The notes under the pieces: model-generated
The model's database searches: none
What the model was told of the DNA's origin: nothing
What the model saw: only the letters and a program-made list of their open reading frames with translations
In this document: positions 20,864-29,513 of the stretch, one piece after another
Layout: the number at the start of each line of letters is the position of its first letter
How positions within the stretch are numbered: the stretch's first letter is position 1
Translations under genes and position numbers: made by a program
Origin: a virus
IMG/VR virus record: IMGVR_UViG_3300037193_001621
Coordinates: 1-36,297 of that record
Direction: 5' to 3' (one strand)
DNA: 36,297 bases

Positions 20864-21753
20864 CAGAAGGTGGCGTGGTGGTGGGTGACTCGGACAGTGT
20901 CGATGTCAGCCCCGACCCAAGTAAGGTTGTTCACACCTGGAGTGAGGCCATGGACCCCGTGGTCCCACCAAGTCGACTCTTCCTGGTCGATCATCCGAGT
21001 GATGTCCAGGGGGTCGTTTGGGTCGCCGCCATCGATGTAGTAGAGGATTCGGCGGCGACGGAAGTTGAAGGTGATCTTGCCGGCGGCGACGAGGAACAAC
21101 GTCTGCAGCTGGAGCTTTTTACCGATAGAGGTGTTTGTAACTGACAAGGTAGTGCCACCAGCGGTGTCGCCAATCGTCAGCGTGATGTCGGGTTCGGCGG
21201 GTGCCAGCCCGAGGTTGGTCACGGCGAAGCCGGCTGCCTGCTCCCCCGAGTCCTGGAGCACGCTGTGGTAGAACCGGGGGTCGTACTGCCGGATAGATAG
21301 CGTCACCTCGCGGGCCTCCTTGGAGGGAAGTCGGTTGAGGGAGCTGGGCGGGAGGTCGTCGATGTCGAGGGCGATGCATTTGCCGTAGTAGAAGAAGACG
21401 GTGTCTCCGTAGTCGGGGTGAGGCGTGATCGTCATGACCTTCTCGGAGTAGCGGTCCGCGAAGGCGCCGACCATCTCCGTGCGAAGTTCCCGGATCTCGT
21501 GCAGAGTGTCCGCTTCCAGGAACCCCTCGTACACGTTCGTCTTGTCGCGAAGCAGCCCGGGAGTCGGGCGGATCCCGATGCGAGCACCTCCGGAGATGGA
21601 GTCGTCGTCACCCTCCGCCAGCGAGAGCAGACCACGGATGCGCCTCCAGCGAACCCGCGGGAACCCCGCTTCGAGATCGTTGGTGTCGAAGACACCGTCC
21701 CAGTTGTGTACGGCTTCGAGACCGAGAGGTCCACCTTGGATGGAAGTTGTCAT
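20863..21753 (-). CDS. Distal tail protein (Dit-like)
   Basis: A 296-residue protein between tape measure and tip genes. The N-terminal ~150 residues fit a Dit fold: WRRIRGLLSLAEGDDDSISG, TPGLLRDKTNVYEG, TLHEIRELRTEMVGAFADRY, FFYYGKCIALDID, and then EVTLSIRQYDPRFYHSVLQ, the end of the Dit ring domain. The C-terminal ~130 residues form a separate beta sandwich (ITLTIGDTAGGTTLSVTNTS, KITFNFRRRRILYYIDGGD), perhaps a galectin-like carbohydrate-binding arm as in other Dit proteins. It would form the hexameric base of the tail. It overlaps the tape measure stop by four bases. Confidence 0.75.
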   Translation of the reverse strand: MTTSIQGGPLGLEAVHNWDGVFDTNDLEAGFPRVRWRRIRGLLSLAEGDDDSISGGARIGIRPTPGLLRDKTNVYEGFLEADTLHEIRELRTEMVGAFADRYSEKVMTITPHPDYGDTVFFYYGKCIALDIDDLPPSSLNRLPSKEAREVTLSIRQYDPRFYHSVLQDSGEQAAGFAVTNLGLAPAEPDITLTIGDTAGGTTLSVTNTSIGKKLQLQTLFLVAAGKITFNFRRRRILYYIDGGDPNDPLDITRMIDQEESTWWDHGVHGLTPGVNNLTWVGADIDTVRVTHHHATF

Positions 21754-24700
21754 CTACCCAGTCTCCTGAATCTGCGGTCAACTTGTGCGATGAAGGTCTC
21801 GGTGTCGGGAGCGGTCCCGGCGGGAGACTGCACGAAGAACTTGTTGTCGTTGTAGATGTCTCCGCCTCCTCCCCCAGCGGCGGCCGTTTGGAGCCTGCCA
21901 GTGGGGATCGTAGGGACAGGCACCTGGAGAGAGGACTCCAGGAGGCTCCCAAGGCCCGCGGCCCGAGATTGCAGGCCATTCTCGAATCCCCGGATGACGT
22001 TCTTGCCGTAATCGGCGAAGAGCTTGGATGGGGACCCCATCTTGAAGATGCCCAGGGGGGCGGTGGCGATGCCCTTGAGCAGATTCTTGAAGCCCTTCTT
22101 GCCCTTCTCCCAGCGATCCTTGATGCCGCCGAAGAAGCCGTCCACCAAGTTCTGGCCCGCGGTCCAAGCGTCGGCAGCAAGGTTGAAGAACCCCGTGACC
22201 AAACCCGTGAAGAAGTCCTTGACCGTCTGCTTGAACTGTGCCCAGCGTTCCTCACCGAAGGCTTTGCCCATCGTCCGGTCCCACAGACGGACCGCAAACT
22301 GTGCGGTGCTGCCGCCGGAACTGATGGCGTCCCAGAACAGGTCGATCTGGCCAGTGAGTGTCGGGAGGATCCCGGTGACACTTGACACGTCGTCCGAAAC
22401 AGATCCAATCGCAATGGCTAGGTCCGCCGCCGCCTCAGCGAAGTTCTTGGTGGCTTCGACCGCGGCGTAGAGCCAGTCCGTAACCTGCTGCCGTCCTTCC
22501 TTGTCGGCGAGTAGGTTGGCCAGATTCTGAAGCGCGTCTCGCAAGCTCTCGGCGAACCCTCGGCCTGGCCCTTCTGCGGCCATGAGGAAACCGATGAAGA
22601 CTCGGGACAGCTCGTAGGCAATAGACAGCCACAGCTCCAGGTTCTCGACGAGCGACTTGATTAGCCCGTCCATGTTCTCGCCGTCTGCCGTCCAGGCCGC
22701 CCACTCTCCCAGCTTATCCGCGAAGCGGCCTGCCAGGTCCACGAGAGCTGGCATCGCTGCCCGAGAGAAGTTCATCAGGATCGTGAGCAGGTTGATCAGG
22801 ACGTCGCCCGCGGGTCCCGACAGCCGTGCCAACCCGTCGGCCATGTCGTTGAACCAGTCGACGGCGAAGTCGCTGGTCAGGAAGTTGCCGATCTTCGAGA
22901 GGACCGTAGCGAGCGCGTCGCCGAGGCGCTCCATGCCGGGAGAGATGGCGTCCAGGGCACCAGGGATCCGCTCCAGGACCAAGATAAAGGCCAGGAAGAG
23001 CGGGCTGATGGCGGGAGCCATCGCTCGGCGGAATGAGGTGCGGATCTTCTCAAAGAGGAGGAGCACTCGCTGTTCCTGCTTGCTCAGCTCGGCGAACTGG
23101 GCCTCAGCGGCATCCATGGAGGCGTTGCGAGCCAGATCCTCCTGAGCACGGGCGAGACGCTTGGTGGCCTCCTCCTGGGCGAGCATGGCGGCTGCCAGAC
23201 GTTCGCTGGCTCGGATGCCCTCTCGCTGGAACTTGAGGTTGTCCTCTCGAGCACGTTTGAGTTCGCGCTCGGCGTCGGAGAGACCGTCTGTGGCTTCCTC
23301 TTCGCGGAGCTTCGCCTGCCTGATGTTCAGGATGGCGCGCTGGATGTCCAAGTGGTCCCGTTCGTCTGTGGCGACGCCCGCCTTCTGCATCAAGGCGGCG
23401 ACCTGCTTGGGGTCGAACTGGATGTCCACGTCTGTGAACTTCTGGAACATCTCGGAGATGTCGTTGCCCGCCAGACCCAGCTCTTCACGCAGCTCCCTGA
23501 GCGAGAGCTTCGCCTCTTCGACGCCGAGCTTGGCCTCGTCCAGACTCAACTGCGCCCGTTCCACAGAACGAATCGCGTCGGAGACTCGTTCGTACGAGTC
23601 CTCCATCTCGCGATTCGCGTCGACGGTGGCATCCGCCACGTTCTCGTTGGCTCGTTCCAAAGCGGCCAGGGCATCTGCCACGGAGCGGACTGCTGCGGAC
23701 CGACCGGCCTCAGCTGCTAGCGCCTCCTTGGCGGTCTGCTTCCGGGCCTGTTCGCGGGCCTTCAGTACCTCCATGATGGCCGACAACCTGCTTAGGGCGG
23801 CGAAGGCCAACAGCGCGCCGGGGAGAAGTGACCCCACGAGGGCGGTGGCCAGGACCCCGACGCCACCCGCGGCAATGATTGCCGAAGAGGCCAGAGCGGC
23901 GATCCCACCCACGACCAGGAGGGCGAGCGCTGCCATCAAGGTGATGACTGCGAGAGAGGCCGCACCGAGAGTGAAAGAGAAGCCCAGAACTCGAACACCC
24001 ACGGAGCCAAGTCGATCCCCGAATCCGGTGGCCGCTTCTTGTGCTTGGTAGAAGATGTTGCGAAGAACGTTCACGGCCCGACTGCCGGCGGTCAGCTGGG
24101 TCCGGTTGACGATCTCGACGTTGACGTCCCGACGTTCAAGTTCACGCATCGCCTGCATGACGGCCGCGATACCGGCCAAGGTTCCGGTTTCACCTTGTAG
24201 GTTGATACTCGGATCGGCCTCCTCCGCGCCCAACAGCCGGAGGGTGGCGATGATGTGCTTCACCTGGTCGTCGGTTTCCTCCACGCCGTCCAGGTCTACA
24301 CCAGGTCGAACCAGTTCGGCTTCGAGGCGGGCCATCTCGTTGCGTAGGCTGCGAATCTTCTTTTGGAACTCTTCGTCGTGAAGATCGATGTTGGCGCGGC
24401 CCTTCATGCGGGTGATTTCCTGCATGATGGCCCGGATCCGAGATGCCGCCAACTGGGCCTGCTCCGACTCCAACCTCACTTCCGGCTTGACGAGAAGCTT
24501 GCCCAGTTCCTCCAGACGGCGTCGAAGAAGCTCAAGTGCCGTCGAAGCCTGGAGGTGGGTCATCTTCACCTCGATGCCCTGAGCTGCCTCCCGCTTGAGC
24601 TTCTCCAAGGTGAAGCGGGCTGCTTCCAGTTCCTTCTCGGTCTCGCGGATCTTGCCCGCTCGAACCTTGCCTCCCGCGGGACTGAACTGTTCGGAGGCCG

Positions 24701-25103
24701 TGAACTCGGCCAGCTTGTTTCGTTGCCGGCGAAGCTTCCGCTCCAGACGGTTCAGCTGCTCTTGGGCATCCTTGATGCTGCTGGTATCCACCTCGGGACG
24801 AATCTCAGCCTCGAGTTCACCAAACTCCGACAAGGAGCGGGCGAACAGCTCGATGGCTCTCCGGGCTTCCGCCGTTCGAGGCCGGATGACCGGCTGGGCC
24901 TCCATGGCGTTGGTGGTCTTGAGAAGCGCAACAAGCTTCCCAAGATCCACCTGCGCCTCACGAACACCTTCCAGCTCGACCTCGGGATTCGCCTCAACCA
25001 GCCCCAGCGCTTCCAAAGCGGTGTAGAGATCGGTAAGGGCATCCCTACCCTCGTCGTTCTCGACCTGGAATCGGAGGATGATGTCTTCGAAGCTAACGGC
25101 CAT
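21750..25103 (-). CDS. Tape measure protein
   Basis: An 1117-residue protein, the longest in the window. Residues 1-370 are charged and mostly coiled coil (LNRLERKLRRQRNKLAEF, EFQKKIRSLRNEMARLEAEL). Residues about 375-450 are strongly hydrophobic (LAVITLMAALALLVVGGIAA, IAAGGVGVLATALVGSLLPG). Residues 450-680 are coiled coil again, and the rest is helical with Ala/Gly. It sets tail length; at about 1.5 angstrom per residue the tail would be near 170 nm. No peptidoglycan hydrolase domain is evident. Its ATG overlaps the end of the frameshifted chaperone by 11 bases. Confidence 0.9.
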   Translation of the reverse strand: MAVSFEDIILRFQVENDEGRDALTDLYTALEALGLVEANPEVELEGVREAQVDLGKLVALLKTTNAMEAQPVIRPRTAEARRAIELFARSLSEFGELEAEIRPEVDTSSIKDAQEQLNRLERKLRRQRNKLAEFTASEQFSPAGGKVRAGKIRETEKELEAARFTLEKLKREAAQGIEVKMTHLQASTALELLRRRLEELGKLLVKPEVRLESEQAQLAASRIRAIMQEITRMKGRANIDLHDEEFQKKIRSLRNEMARLEAELVRPGVDLDGVEETDDQVKHIIATLRLLGAEEADPSINLQGETGTLAGIAAVMQAMRELERRDVNVEIVNRTQLTAGSRAVNVLRNIFYQAQEAATGFGDRLGSVGVRVLGFSFTLGAASLAVITLMAALALLVVGGIAALASSAIIAAGGVGVLATALVGSLLPGALLAFAALSRLSAIMEVLKAREQARKQTAKEALAAEAGRSAAVRSVADALAALERANENVADATVDANREMEDSYERVSDAIRSVERAQLSLDEAKLGVEEAKLSLRELREELGLAGNDISEMFQKFTDVDIQFDPKQVAALMQKAGVATDERDHLDIQRAILNIRQAKLREEEATDGLSDAERELKRAREDNLKFQREGIRASERLAAAMLAQEEATKRLARAQEDLARNASMDAAEAQFAELSKQEQRVLLLFEKIRTSFRRAMAPAISPLFLAFILVLERIPGALDAISPGMERLGDALATVLSKIGNFLTSDFAVDWFNDMADGLARLSGPAGDVLINLLTILMNFSRAAMPALVDLAGRFADKLGEWAAWTADGENMDGLIKSLVENLELWLSIAYELSRVFIGFLMAAEGPGRGFAESLRDALQNLANLLADKEGRQQVTDWLYAAVEATKNFAEAAADLAIAIGSVSDDVSSVTGILPTLTGQIDLFWDAISSGGSTAQFAVRLWDRTMGKAFGEERWAQFKQTVKDFFTGLVTGFFNLAADAWTAGQNLVDGFFGGIKDRWEKGKKGFKNLLKGIATAPLGIFKMGSPSKLFADYGKNVIRGFENGLQSRAAGLGSLLESSLQVPVPTIPTGRLQTAAAGGGGGDIYNDNKFFVQSPAGTAPDTETFIAQVDRRFRRLGR

Positions 25104-25799
25104 GGGACTTCGCGACCTTGCCCTTCGTCGGCTTTAGCGGGCCACTAGTCGGCAAGGCGGGAGCCTGTGCCGGAAGCAGCTTGCGGAGTTGCTTGGGAGC
25201 GTTCTGGGCCACGTTCATGACCCACCCCAACTCATACAGGTCCATGTCGTGCAGACCCTTGTGAATGTCGAGGAGGTCATAAATCCGCGGGAACGTGATG
25301 CCTTGTTCTTGGTCTACGTTGCCTGAGGTGTCCCAGTAAGCGTCGAGTCCGATGCCCCATTCGCGCCAGGCAAGTCTCGCGACGTGGCCGTCGGCTGATC
25401 CAGGGAGAGGCGTGCCCCCGTCTGGACCAGCTCCAGCAGTTTCCCCAGGCGGTTGGCTCCCGAGACCATCAGGGCCTTCTCGAACGCCCCGACGATGTCG
25501 GCCGTTGTGGGACTCGGGTCGTTGTTCTCGTCGTAGGCGTCGAGGTCACCCTCGCGGTAGCGCTTCCACGCATCCTCGGAGGTGAACCCGTCGAACTCCC
25601 ACGGATGCATGCCCCCGTTTTCGGGGAGCAGGGCGGGGATGAGGATGCAGAGGATACGGTAGGACTCCGTGGCGTAGTCCCTCGACATGATCTTCTGCAT
25701 GTCTGCGGAGGTGAGGTACTTCCGCAGGCGGGCGTGCTTCTGGGGGACCACAGGGAACCGACGATCCCCCAGAACCACGGTTGTGACTTGCTCGGGCAT
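25093..25799 (-). CDS. Tail assembly chaperone, long form made by -1 frameshift
   Basis: Upstream of the tape measure gene the frame of the short chaperone is followed by an overlapping open frame, shifted by -1, that runs to a TAG at 25095-25093. It encodes a protein-like stretch of roughly 108 residues: VARLAWREWGIGLDAYW, FPRIYDLLDIHKGLHDMDLY, WVMNVAQNAPKQLRKLLPAQ. It has no good start of its own. This is the standard G/GT arrangement of siphophages. The shift most likely happens in the G run at 25419-25415 (ACG-GGG-GCA), or less likely at GGGGAAAC, 25446-25439. The fusion would bind the tape measure protein and tail tube subunits during tail assembly. Confidence 0.75.
25314..25799 (-). CDS. 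Tail assembly chaperone, short form (G-like)
   Basis: A 161-residue protein from ATG 25799 with two AAGGAG sites upstream. It starts with a beta segment (VTTVVLGDRRFPVVPQKHAR) followed by helices (TESYRILCILIPALLPENGG, ADIVGAFEKALMVSGANRLG) and ends in a polar tail where the -1 frame overlaps. Position between the tail tube gene and the tape measure gene and the overlapping frame identify it as the first chaperone. It would be made in excess over the shifted form. Confidence 0.75.
   Translation of the reverse strand: MPEQVTTVVLGDRRFPVVPQKHARLRKYLTSADMQKIMSRDYATESYRILCILIPALLPENGGMHPWEFDGFTSEDAWKRYREGDLDAYDENNDPSPTTADIVGAFEKALMVSGANRLGKLLELVQTGARLSLDQPTATSRDLPGANGASDSTLTGTPQAT
25415..25419 (-). 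promoter_or_regulatory. Candidate -1 ribosomal slip site
   Basis: On the minus strand the zero frame reads ACG GGG GCA. A run of five G lets the Gly tRNA slip back one base and keep three pairs, after which the -1 frame (GGC ACG CCT) is open to 25093. It is not a canonical X-XXY-YYZ heptamer. GGGGAAAC at 25446-25439 is an alternative; the -1 frame is open from there too. Confidence 0.4.
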
Positions 25800-25826
25800 A
25801 GTGCTCTCCTTGTTCTCCTTGTCGAC

Positions 25827-26525
25827 CTAGGCCGCAGCCGCGATCGTGCCGGCGTCCTCCACGATCCAGTAGCCGTGCTCACCGCCGGCGGGGGCGGACG
25901 GCTCCGTCAGCGCGTTGAACACGACCTCGAAGTTCACGGGCGTGCCGCGATCGAAGTCGGTCGCGGACTCGTCGGCCGCGATCGTTGCCCTCGGGATGAC
26001 GCGCTGCACCATCGGGGGGCGGGTGATGCCGGAGTCGGTCTCCACGACCTCCGCGGCACCGGAGGGACGGTAGGCGATGAGCGCCACCCGCCACACCGGG
26101 GTGTCGGCGTAAAGGCCGACGTTGACCTTCGAGTAGCCGGCGTGGGATCCCGGCACAGCGGCCACCGTCGAAGCGGAGCCGGCGTTCTCGATGATCTCGA
26201 GCGTCTTGGCGTCGATGTGCGCCACCTGGACCGTGAGCGTCCGGTTGACCGAGCTGATCTGTTGGAACAGATCACCGGACGGCTGCTGGTAGGTGATGCC
26301 CTCGGACTCTCGGGAGTGCGAGTAGCTCGGAGCGTCGGCCGCGAGGCCGAAGTCGAGCCAGCCGGTGATGGGCGGGTACTCCCCGTCCACGTCGGCGACG
26401 TTCTCGATCACGAGTCCCGTGGGAACCGCGACCGTCGTCGGTGCGAACAGCACTCGTGCCGGACCGACAAGGGCGCCGCCCTCGTCGTACGGCATCCGGC
26501 CGCCGTGCATATCTGCCTGTGCCAT
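25827..26525 (-). CDS. Major tail (tube) protein
   Basis: A 232-residue protein from ATG 26525 with AAGGAGG upstream. It has the composition of a siphophage tube protein: beta-rich, with GPARVLFAPTTVAVPTGLVI, TGWLDFGLAADAPSYSHSRE, LTVQVAHIDAKTLEIIENAG, WRVALIAYRPSG and a final NFEVVFNALTEPSAPAGGEH. The position immediately before the chaperone pair and after the tail terminator and neck genes supports the call. Hundreds of copies would stack around the tape measure protein. The strong ribosome binding site fits high expression. Confidence 0.8.
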   Translation of the reverse strand: MAQADMHGGRMPYDEGGALVGPARVLFAPTTVAVPTGLVIENVADVDGEYPPITGWLDFGLAADAPSYSHSRESEGITYQQPSGDLFQQISSVNRTLTVQVAHIDAKTLEIIENAGSASTVAAVPGSHAGYSKVNVGLYADTPVWRVALIAYRPSGAAEVVETDSGITRPPMVQRVIPRATIAADESATDFDRGTPVNFEVVFNALTEPSAPAGGEHGYWIVEDAGTIAAAA

Positions 26526-26540
26526 GTGGCCTTCCTCCTT

Positions 26541-26804
26541 CTACTGGTTGCCGCCGGACGAACCGGTCGGGGTGGAGGTGCCGGTCACGCCGGTCACCTG
26601 GGGACGTGAGGTGCTGCTGGTCTCGGAGTCCTTGACCTCCGAGATGTTGACGCGCTTCATCTCCTTGATGGCGTCGAAGTCCTCCTGGGACATCTCGACT
26701 TCCTCGCCGACGAGGAACTCGCGGGCGTCCTTGCCTTCGCCGACCTGGACGGTCTCGCGGGCGTAGGCCATCTCGGTGCCCGTCTTGGTGATCTTGGCCT
26801 TCAC
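26541..26804 (-). CDS. Small protein between tail terminator and tube genes
   Basis: An 87-residue protein from GTG 26804, overlapping the upstream stop (GTGA). Residues 1-55 look folded and charged (MAYARETVQVGEGKDAREFL, EVEMSQEDFDAIKEMKRVNI). The last 30 residues are a Ser/Thr/Gly tail. The family is not recognised. Small ORFs in this slot occur in several siphophages; it could be a minor tail or connector component, but this is only positional. Confidence 0.45.
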   Translation of the reverse strand: MKAKITKTGTEMAYARETVQVGEGKDAREFLVGEEVEMSQEDFDAIKEMKRVNISEVKDSETSSTSRPQVTGVTGTSTPTGSSGGNQ

Positions 26805-27259
26805 TTGTATTCCTCCACTTGTTCTCCGACCGTGACGGTCAGGGTTGCTTGTCTTGCTCGGGTCCCGTCGGCGTGCTGCAATTCCGGCGGGGTGTAGCTG
26901 GCCTCGTAGAACTTGGATGCCTCTTTGACGCGCCCTCCTAGGGTCGGATCCCGACGAAGTGCTGCTCCCAGCAGATCCACAGCTGAGTATAGAGCCTGTG
27001 AGGCAGTCCAGCTGGGCTCGGGGGGCACTAGCAAGAGTAGCGTCACTCTACGCGTGCGTACGAGGAGCTGCTGGTACGGTCCCAGGTTGGGCACGTCTCG
27101 GTTGCCCTCTCGAACCTCGTCCCCGACCACCTCACCGATCACCATCGGCAATGCCTTGGCCAGTTCGGTCGGCATGTGTTCGTACCGACTGAAGCCCGGG
27201 ACGACCTCGGCCACCCACTCTTCCATCGTTATGGCAAGCTGTTCGGTGGTCAGGTTCAT
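26801..27259 (-). CDS. Tail terminator-like protein
   Basis: A 152-residue protein with ATGA overlap at its start. Helix-strand order fits tail terminators: TEQLAITMEEWVAEVV, HMPTELAKALPMVIGEVVGD, a strand-rich centre (YQQLLVRTRRVTLLLLVPPE), a helix (ASQALYSAVDLLGAALRR), then RQATLTVTVGEQVEEYK. It lies between the gp10-like neck protein and the tube protein, where tail terminators usually are. It would form a ring that stops tube polymerisation and joins head to tail. Confidence 0.6.
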   Translation of the reverse strand: MNLTTEQLAITMEEWVAEVVPGFSRYEHMPTELAKALPMVIGEVVGDEVREGNRDVPNLGPYQQLLVRTRRVTLLLLVPPEPSWTASQALYSAVDLLGAALRRDPTLGGRVKEASKFYEASYTPPELQHADGTRARQATLTVTVGEQVEEYK

Positions 27260-27774
27260 GACAACTCCTGGGAGATATCTCGAGCAATGAGCTTGCCGGT
27301 TCTACGAGTGGCTTCCTGCACCGCGCCGTGACCTCGTTCGGCCCAGTCCTTGGGCGGATGGAATCCTCGAGACCACGGGCGGAAGACCTCTTCGCCTTCG
27401 AAGCGGTGACCTTTGGGACCGATGTCTCCCTTGGTGAACCAGTGCAGAACCGAGACGGTCATGACACTGTCCTGGCGAGGAGTGATGAGGTGGGTTTCGT
27501 GGCCAAATCGGGTGACCGGCGCGTAGTTGAAGCCGCTTTCCGGGTCCTCCGCTCGAACCTTGATCTGGAAGGCGAGTCGGCCGGTCTGGACGGCCTCGAT
27601 ACCGCGAGCCAGGGATCCAGTATCCCGAAGGGCGGCTTTGCGGTAGATTTTGGCGACCGCGAACTCCATGAGGTCGTCCATCCGTCGTTGCACGATGCGA
27701 TCGAACTTCTGCTCAGCCCCTCGCACCTTGCGGGCAGCTCGAGTCGCACCGTCTAGGCGAACTCGGAACCTCAT
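27256..27774 (-). CDS. HK97 gp10-like neck/tail-completion protein
   Basis: A 172-residue basic protein. The N-terminal helix (VRGAEQKFDRIVQRRMDDLM) and the following AKIYRKAALRDTGSLARGIE match the gp10 family, where the region before the 'DTGxL..SI' motif is helical. The later FNYAPVTRFGHETHLITPRQ corresponds to the family's 'YA..VEfGt' segment, and the C terminus is basic. Such proteins act at the head-tail joint. It overlaps both neighbours by four bases. Confidence 0.65.
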   Translation of the reverse strand: MRFRVRLDGATRAARKVRGAEQKFDRIVQRRMDDLMEFAVAKIYRKAALRDTGSLARGIEAVQTGRLAFQIKVRAEDPESGFNYAPVTRFGHETHLITPRQDSVMTVSVLHWFTKGDIGPKGHRFEGEEVFRPWSRGFHPPKDWAERGHGAVQEATRRTGKLIARDISQELS

Positions 27775-28382
27775 GAAGCCACCCCTGCCCGTCGAAGGGT
27801 CAAGTTCACCCTAGGTTCATCGTAATTCACCACGGCGGAGGTGATCTTGTACCAATCGTTTCCGAGGTTGATGTTGTGGTTGGCCCGAAGAAAGTTTCGG
27901 AACTCGATGGGAGCCTCCGCGTCCCAGTCCCGGTAAGTTCCCGTATCTCGGGCCGTCTCGTCCCCACTCCACATCGCGAAGATCACGTAGCTGACCAACT
28001 CGGTTCGATCTTGGCCCCTGATGTAACCGCTGTAGGGATAGAGCACCTCGAGGGGCAACACTTGACAGAACTCGATGCCTGTGGGAGACCCCATGATCGT
28101 GGGAACCGCATGCGTCACGACCTCCCACTCACGACCCTGAGCGAAAATGCGGTCACCTGCCCTCAAGGACTCTACAGCAAAGGAAACAGGACTCTTCCAG
28201 TATCGAAGGTCCCAGAGAGGACCACTGCGGGGCCCATTCGAGGCGGGTCGGCGAGGGGCCGGAGGGATCAGCTCACCTTCATACCGCGGTCCCCCCGCGT
28301 GGTTGACCGTCAGCACAGAACGGTCATCCCCGACAGTGACTCGTCGAGAGATGTAAAATCGTTCTGTGAAGGGAGTGCTCAT
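27771..28382 (-). CDS. Head-tail stopper/connector protein
   Basis: A 203-residue protein from ATG 28382. It is beta-rich with turns (RFYISRRVTVGDDRSVLTVN, ESLRAGDRIFAQGREWEVVT, YKITSAVVNYDEPRVNLTLR), compatible with the small beta-barrel stopper proteins that follow the adaptor in siphophage operons. The order adaptor, this gene, gp10-like, terminator supports the call, but no specific motif was recognised. The first ATG overlaps a TGA in another frame; see the finding on 28379-28445. Confidence 0.5.
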   Translation of the reverse strand: MSTPFTERFYISRRVTVGDDRSVLTVNHAGGPRYEGELIPPAPRRPASNGPRSGPLWDLRYWKSPVSFAVESLRAGDRIFAQGREWEVVTHAVPTIMGSPTGIEFCQVLPLEVLYPYSGYIRGQDRTELVSYVIFAMWSGDETARDTGTYRDWDAEAPIEFRNFLRANHNINLGNDWYKITSAVVNYDEPRVNLTLRRAGVAS

Positions 28383-28445
28383 AGCAGTCGTTCGATAGCT
28401 CTCAGTGCTCGTTTACCGCGAGAAGGGACATCTTCGTCATCCCAG

Positions 28446-28880
28446 TCACGGGATGATGTCGTCGACGTTCTGGTTGGGGAGTCCTTGTCCACGGCTGATG
28501 CCCGAGAGCCGGTAGAGCTTGCCGCGGGTGAGCCAGGTTTGCGCCTTGGGGCCAAGACGCGTCGGTTTGTGGACTTCGACACGACGTCCTACCACCTCTC
28601 GTTGCTCTCCTTGGATGAAGAAGGTCTCACCCATCAACATTCGGTACTCGACTTGTGCACAGACGGCTTTCCTCAGAGCCGTCAACTGCCACGGGACCTG
28701 CGTCATCAGCGTGACATCGAACTTGCGTCCCGTCGTGATGTCGGGGTAGAACTTACCCACAGCATCATCGACGTCATCCTCGGCCAGTTCGAGGATCGGT
28801 TCAAGCTCCTCGTCCGTCTCGGTCAACTCGCGAGGCAGAAGGAAGTCGCGGAACTGCTGGACTGTCACGTAAGTGGGCAT
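28446..28880 (-). CDS. Head-tail adaptor (connector) protein
   Basis: A 144-residue protein from ATG 28880. Mostly helical: TVQQFRDFLLPRELTETDEE, LEPILELAEDDVDDAVGKFY, LTALRKAVCAQVEYRMLMGE, then a beta turn region. The two acidic helices followed by 'A..A...Q..y' are typical of HK97 gp6/SPP1 gp15-type adaptors, which form the ring beneath the portal. Position after the capsid gene and before other neck genes agrees. A strong hairpin lies just upstream at 28899-28946. Confidence 0.6.
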   Translation of the reverse strand: MPTYVTVQQFRDFLLPRELTETDEELEPILELAEDDVDDAVGKFYPDITTGRKFDVTLMTQVPWQLTALRKAVCAQVEYRMLMGETFFIQGEQREVVGRRVEVHKPTRLGPKAQTWLTRGKLYRLSGISRGQGLPNQNVDDIIP

Positions 28881-28898
28881 GATGGTGAGAAGGGGAAT

Positions 28899-28946
28899 GG
28901 GGGATCCAGGCGTGACTTACCCGTGAGGGTGCAGCCCGGATCCCCC
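28899..28946. other. Intergenic hairpin between late genes
   Basis: GGGGGATCC (28899-28907) and GGATCCCCC (28938-28946) are perfect 9-bp inverted repeats around a 30-base loop that itself contains ACCC-GTGA-GGGT. No T run follows on the minus strand, so full termination is unlikely. It could protect or process the capsid end of the late transcript and lower expression of downstream neck genes. Confidence 0.5.
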
Positions 28947-28953
28947 GTGTTCC

Positions 28954-29490
28954 CTAGTAGGACTCGACGCCCTCGTCGAGGGTGTGGTTGTCCTTGGCCG
29001 CGCGCCGCTGACCCATGTGGGTCTCGGGCGTCGGCTTCCCCGAGGTCACACCGGCCACGGTGTAGTGCTCGTTCGGGGTCGGGTCCGCGGCGGCCCCACG
29101 AAACCCGGCCTCGGTCTCGCGGTCCGCCGTGGCCTGGACCTCGGCCTCGCCGACGTCCGCCCCCGCGTCCGTGACCGTGCGGATGTCGCCCGCGAGGGCC
29201 ACGTCGTCACGGATCACGACCTCGGAGTCGTCGTCCTGGCTGCGGCTTGGCATCGTCTTGCCCTGGGGCAGGTCCGATGCGTCGGCGACGGCCTTGGGCT
29301 TCTCCTGCCCGCGGTCCGTCCGCTGGGGGTCGTCGCCGCCCTGCAGGTCACCTCCCTGGTCGTTGGTCTGCTGCTCCTGCTCGTCTCCGCCCGAAGGCGA
29401 AGGGGGGGCCGACGGGTAGTCGGTCGGCGGAGTCGAAGGCGACGACGGGGAAGTCGTCGGATCGCCCTCGGTGCGATGGGTGTCATCCAT
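28954..29490 (-). CDS. Disordered Pro/Ser/Asp-rich protein after the capsid gene
   Basis: A 178-residue protein from ATG 29490 with AAGGAG upstream. Residues 1-75 are Ser/Pro/Gly/Gln-rich (SPSTPPTDYPSAPPSPSGGD) and surely disordered. Residues 90-150 are acidic with short hydrophobic spots (SEVVIRDDVALAGDIRTV). No family is recognised. It lies where capsid decoration or head-assembly proteins often sit, downstream of the major capsid gene. Its end is followed by the 28899-28946 hairpin. Confidence 0.5.
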   Translation of the reverse strand: MDDTHRTEGDPTTSPSSPSTPPTDYPSAPPSPSGGDEQEQQTNDQGGDLQGGDDPQRTDRGQEKPKAVADASDLPQGKTMPSRSQDDDSEVVIRDDVALAGDIRTVTDAGADVGEAEVQATADRETEAGFRGAAADPTPNEHYTVAGVTSGKPTPETHMGQRRAAKDNHTLDEGVESY

Positions 29491-29513
29491 GTAGGATCAG
29501 CTCCTTGGTCTGA

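Noticed and set aside
20210-21040. 276-residue plus-strand frame opposite the tail tip gene
   Set aside because: It crosses two minus-strand structural genes, is Arg/Val/Asp-rich as expected for antisense, and lies against the direction of the late operon.
27876-29174. 432-residue plus-strand frame opposite neck genes
   Set aside because: It is antisense to several coupled minus-strand genes and ends in a long Arg/Pro-rich stretch typical of a shadow frame.
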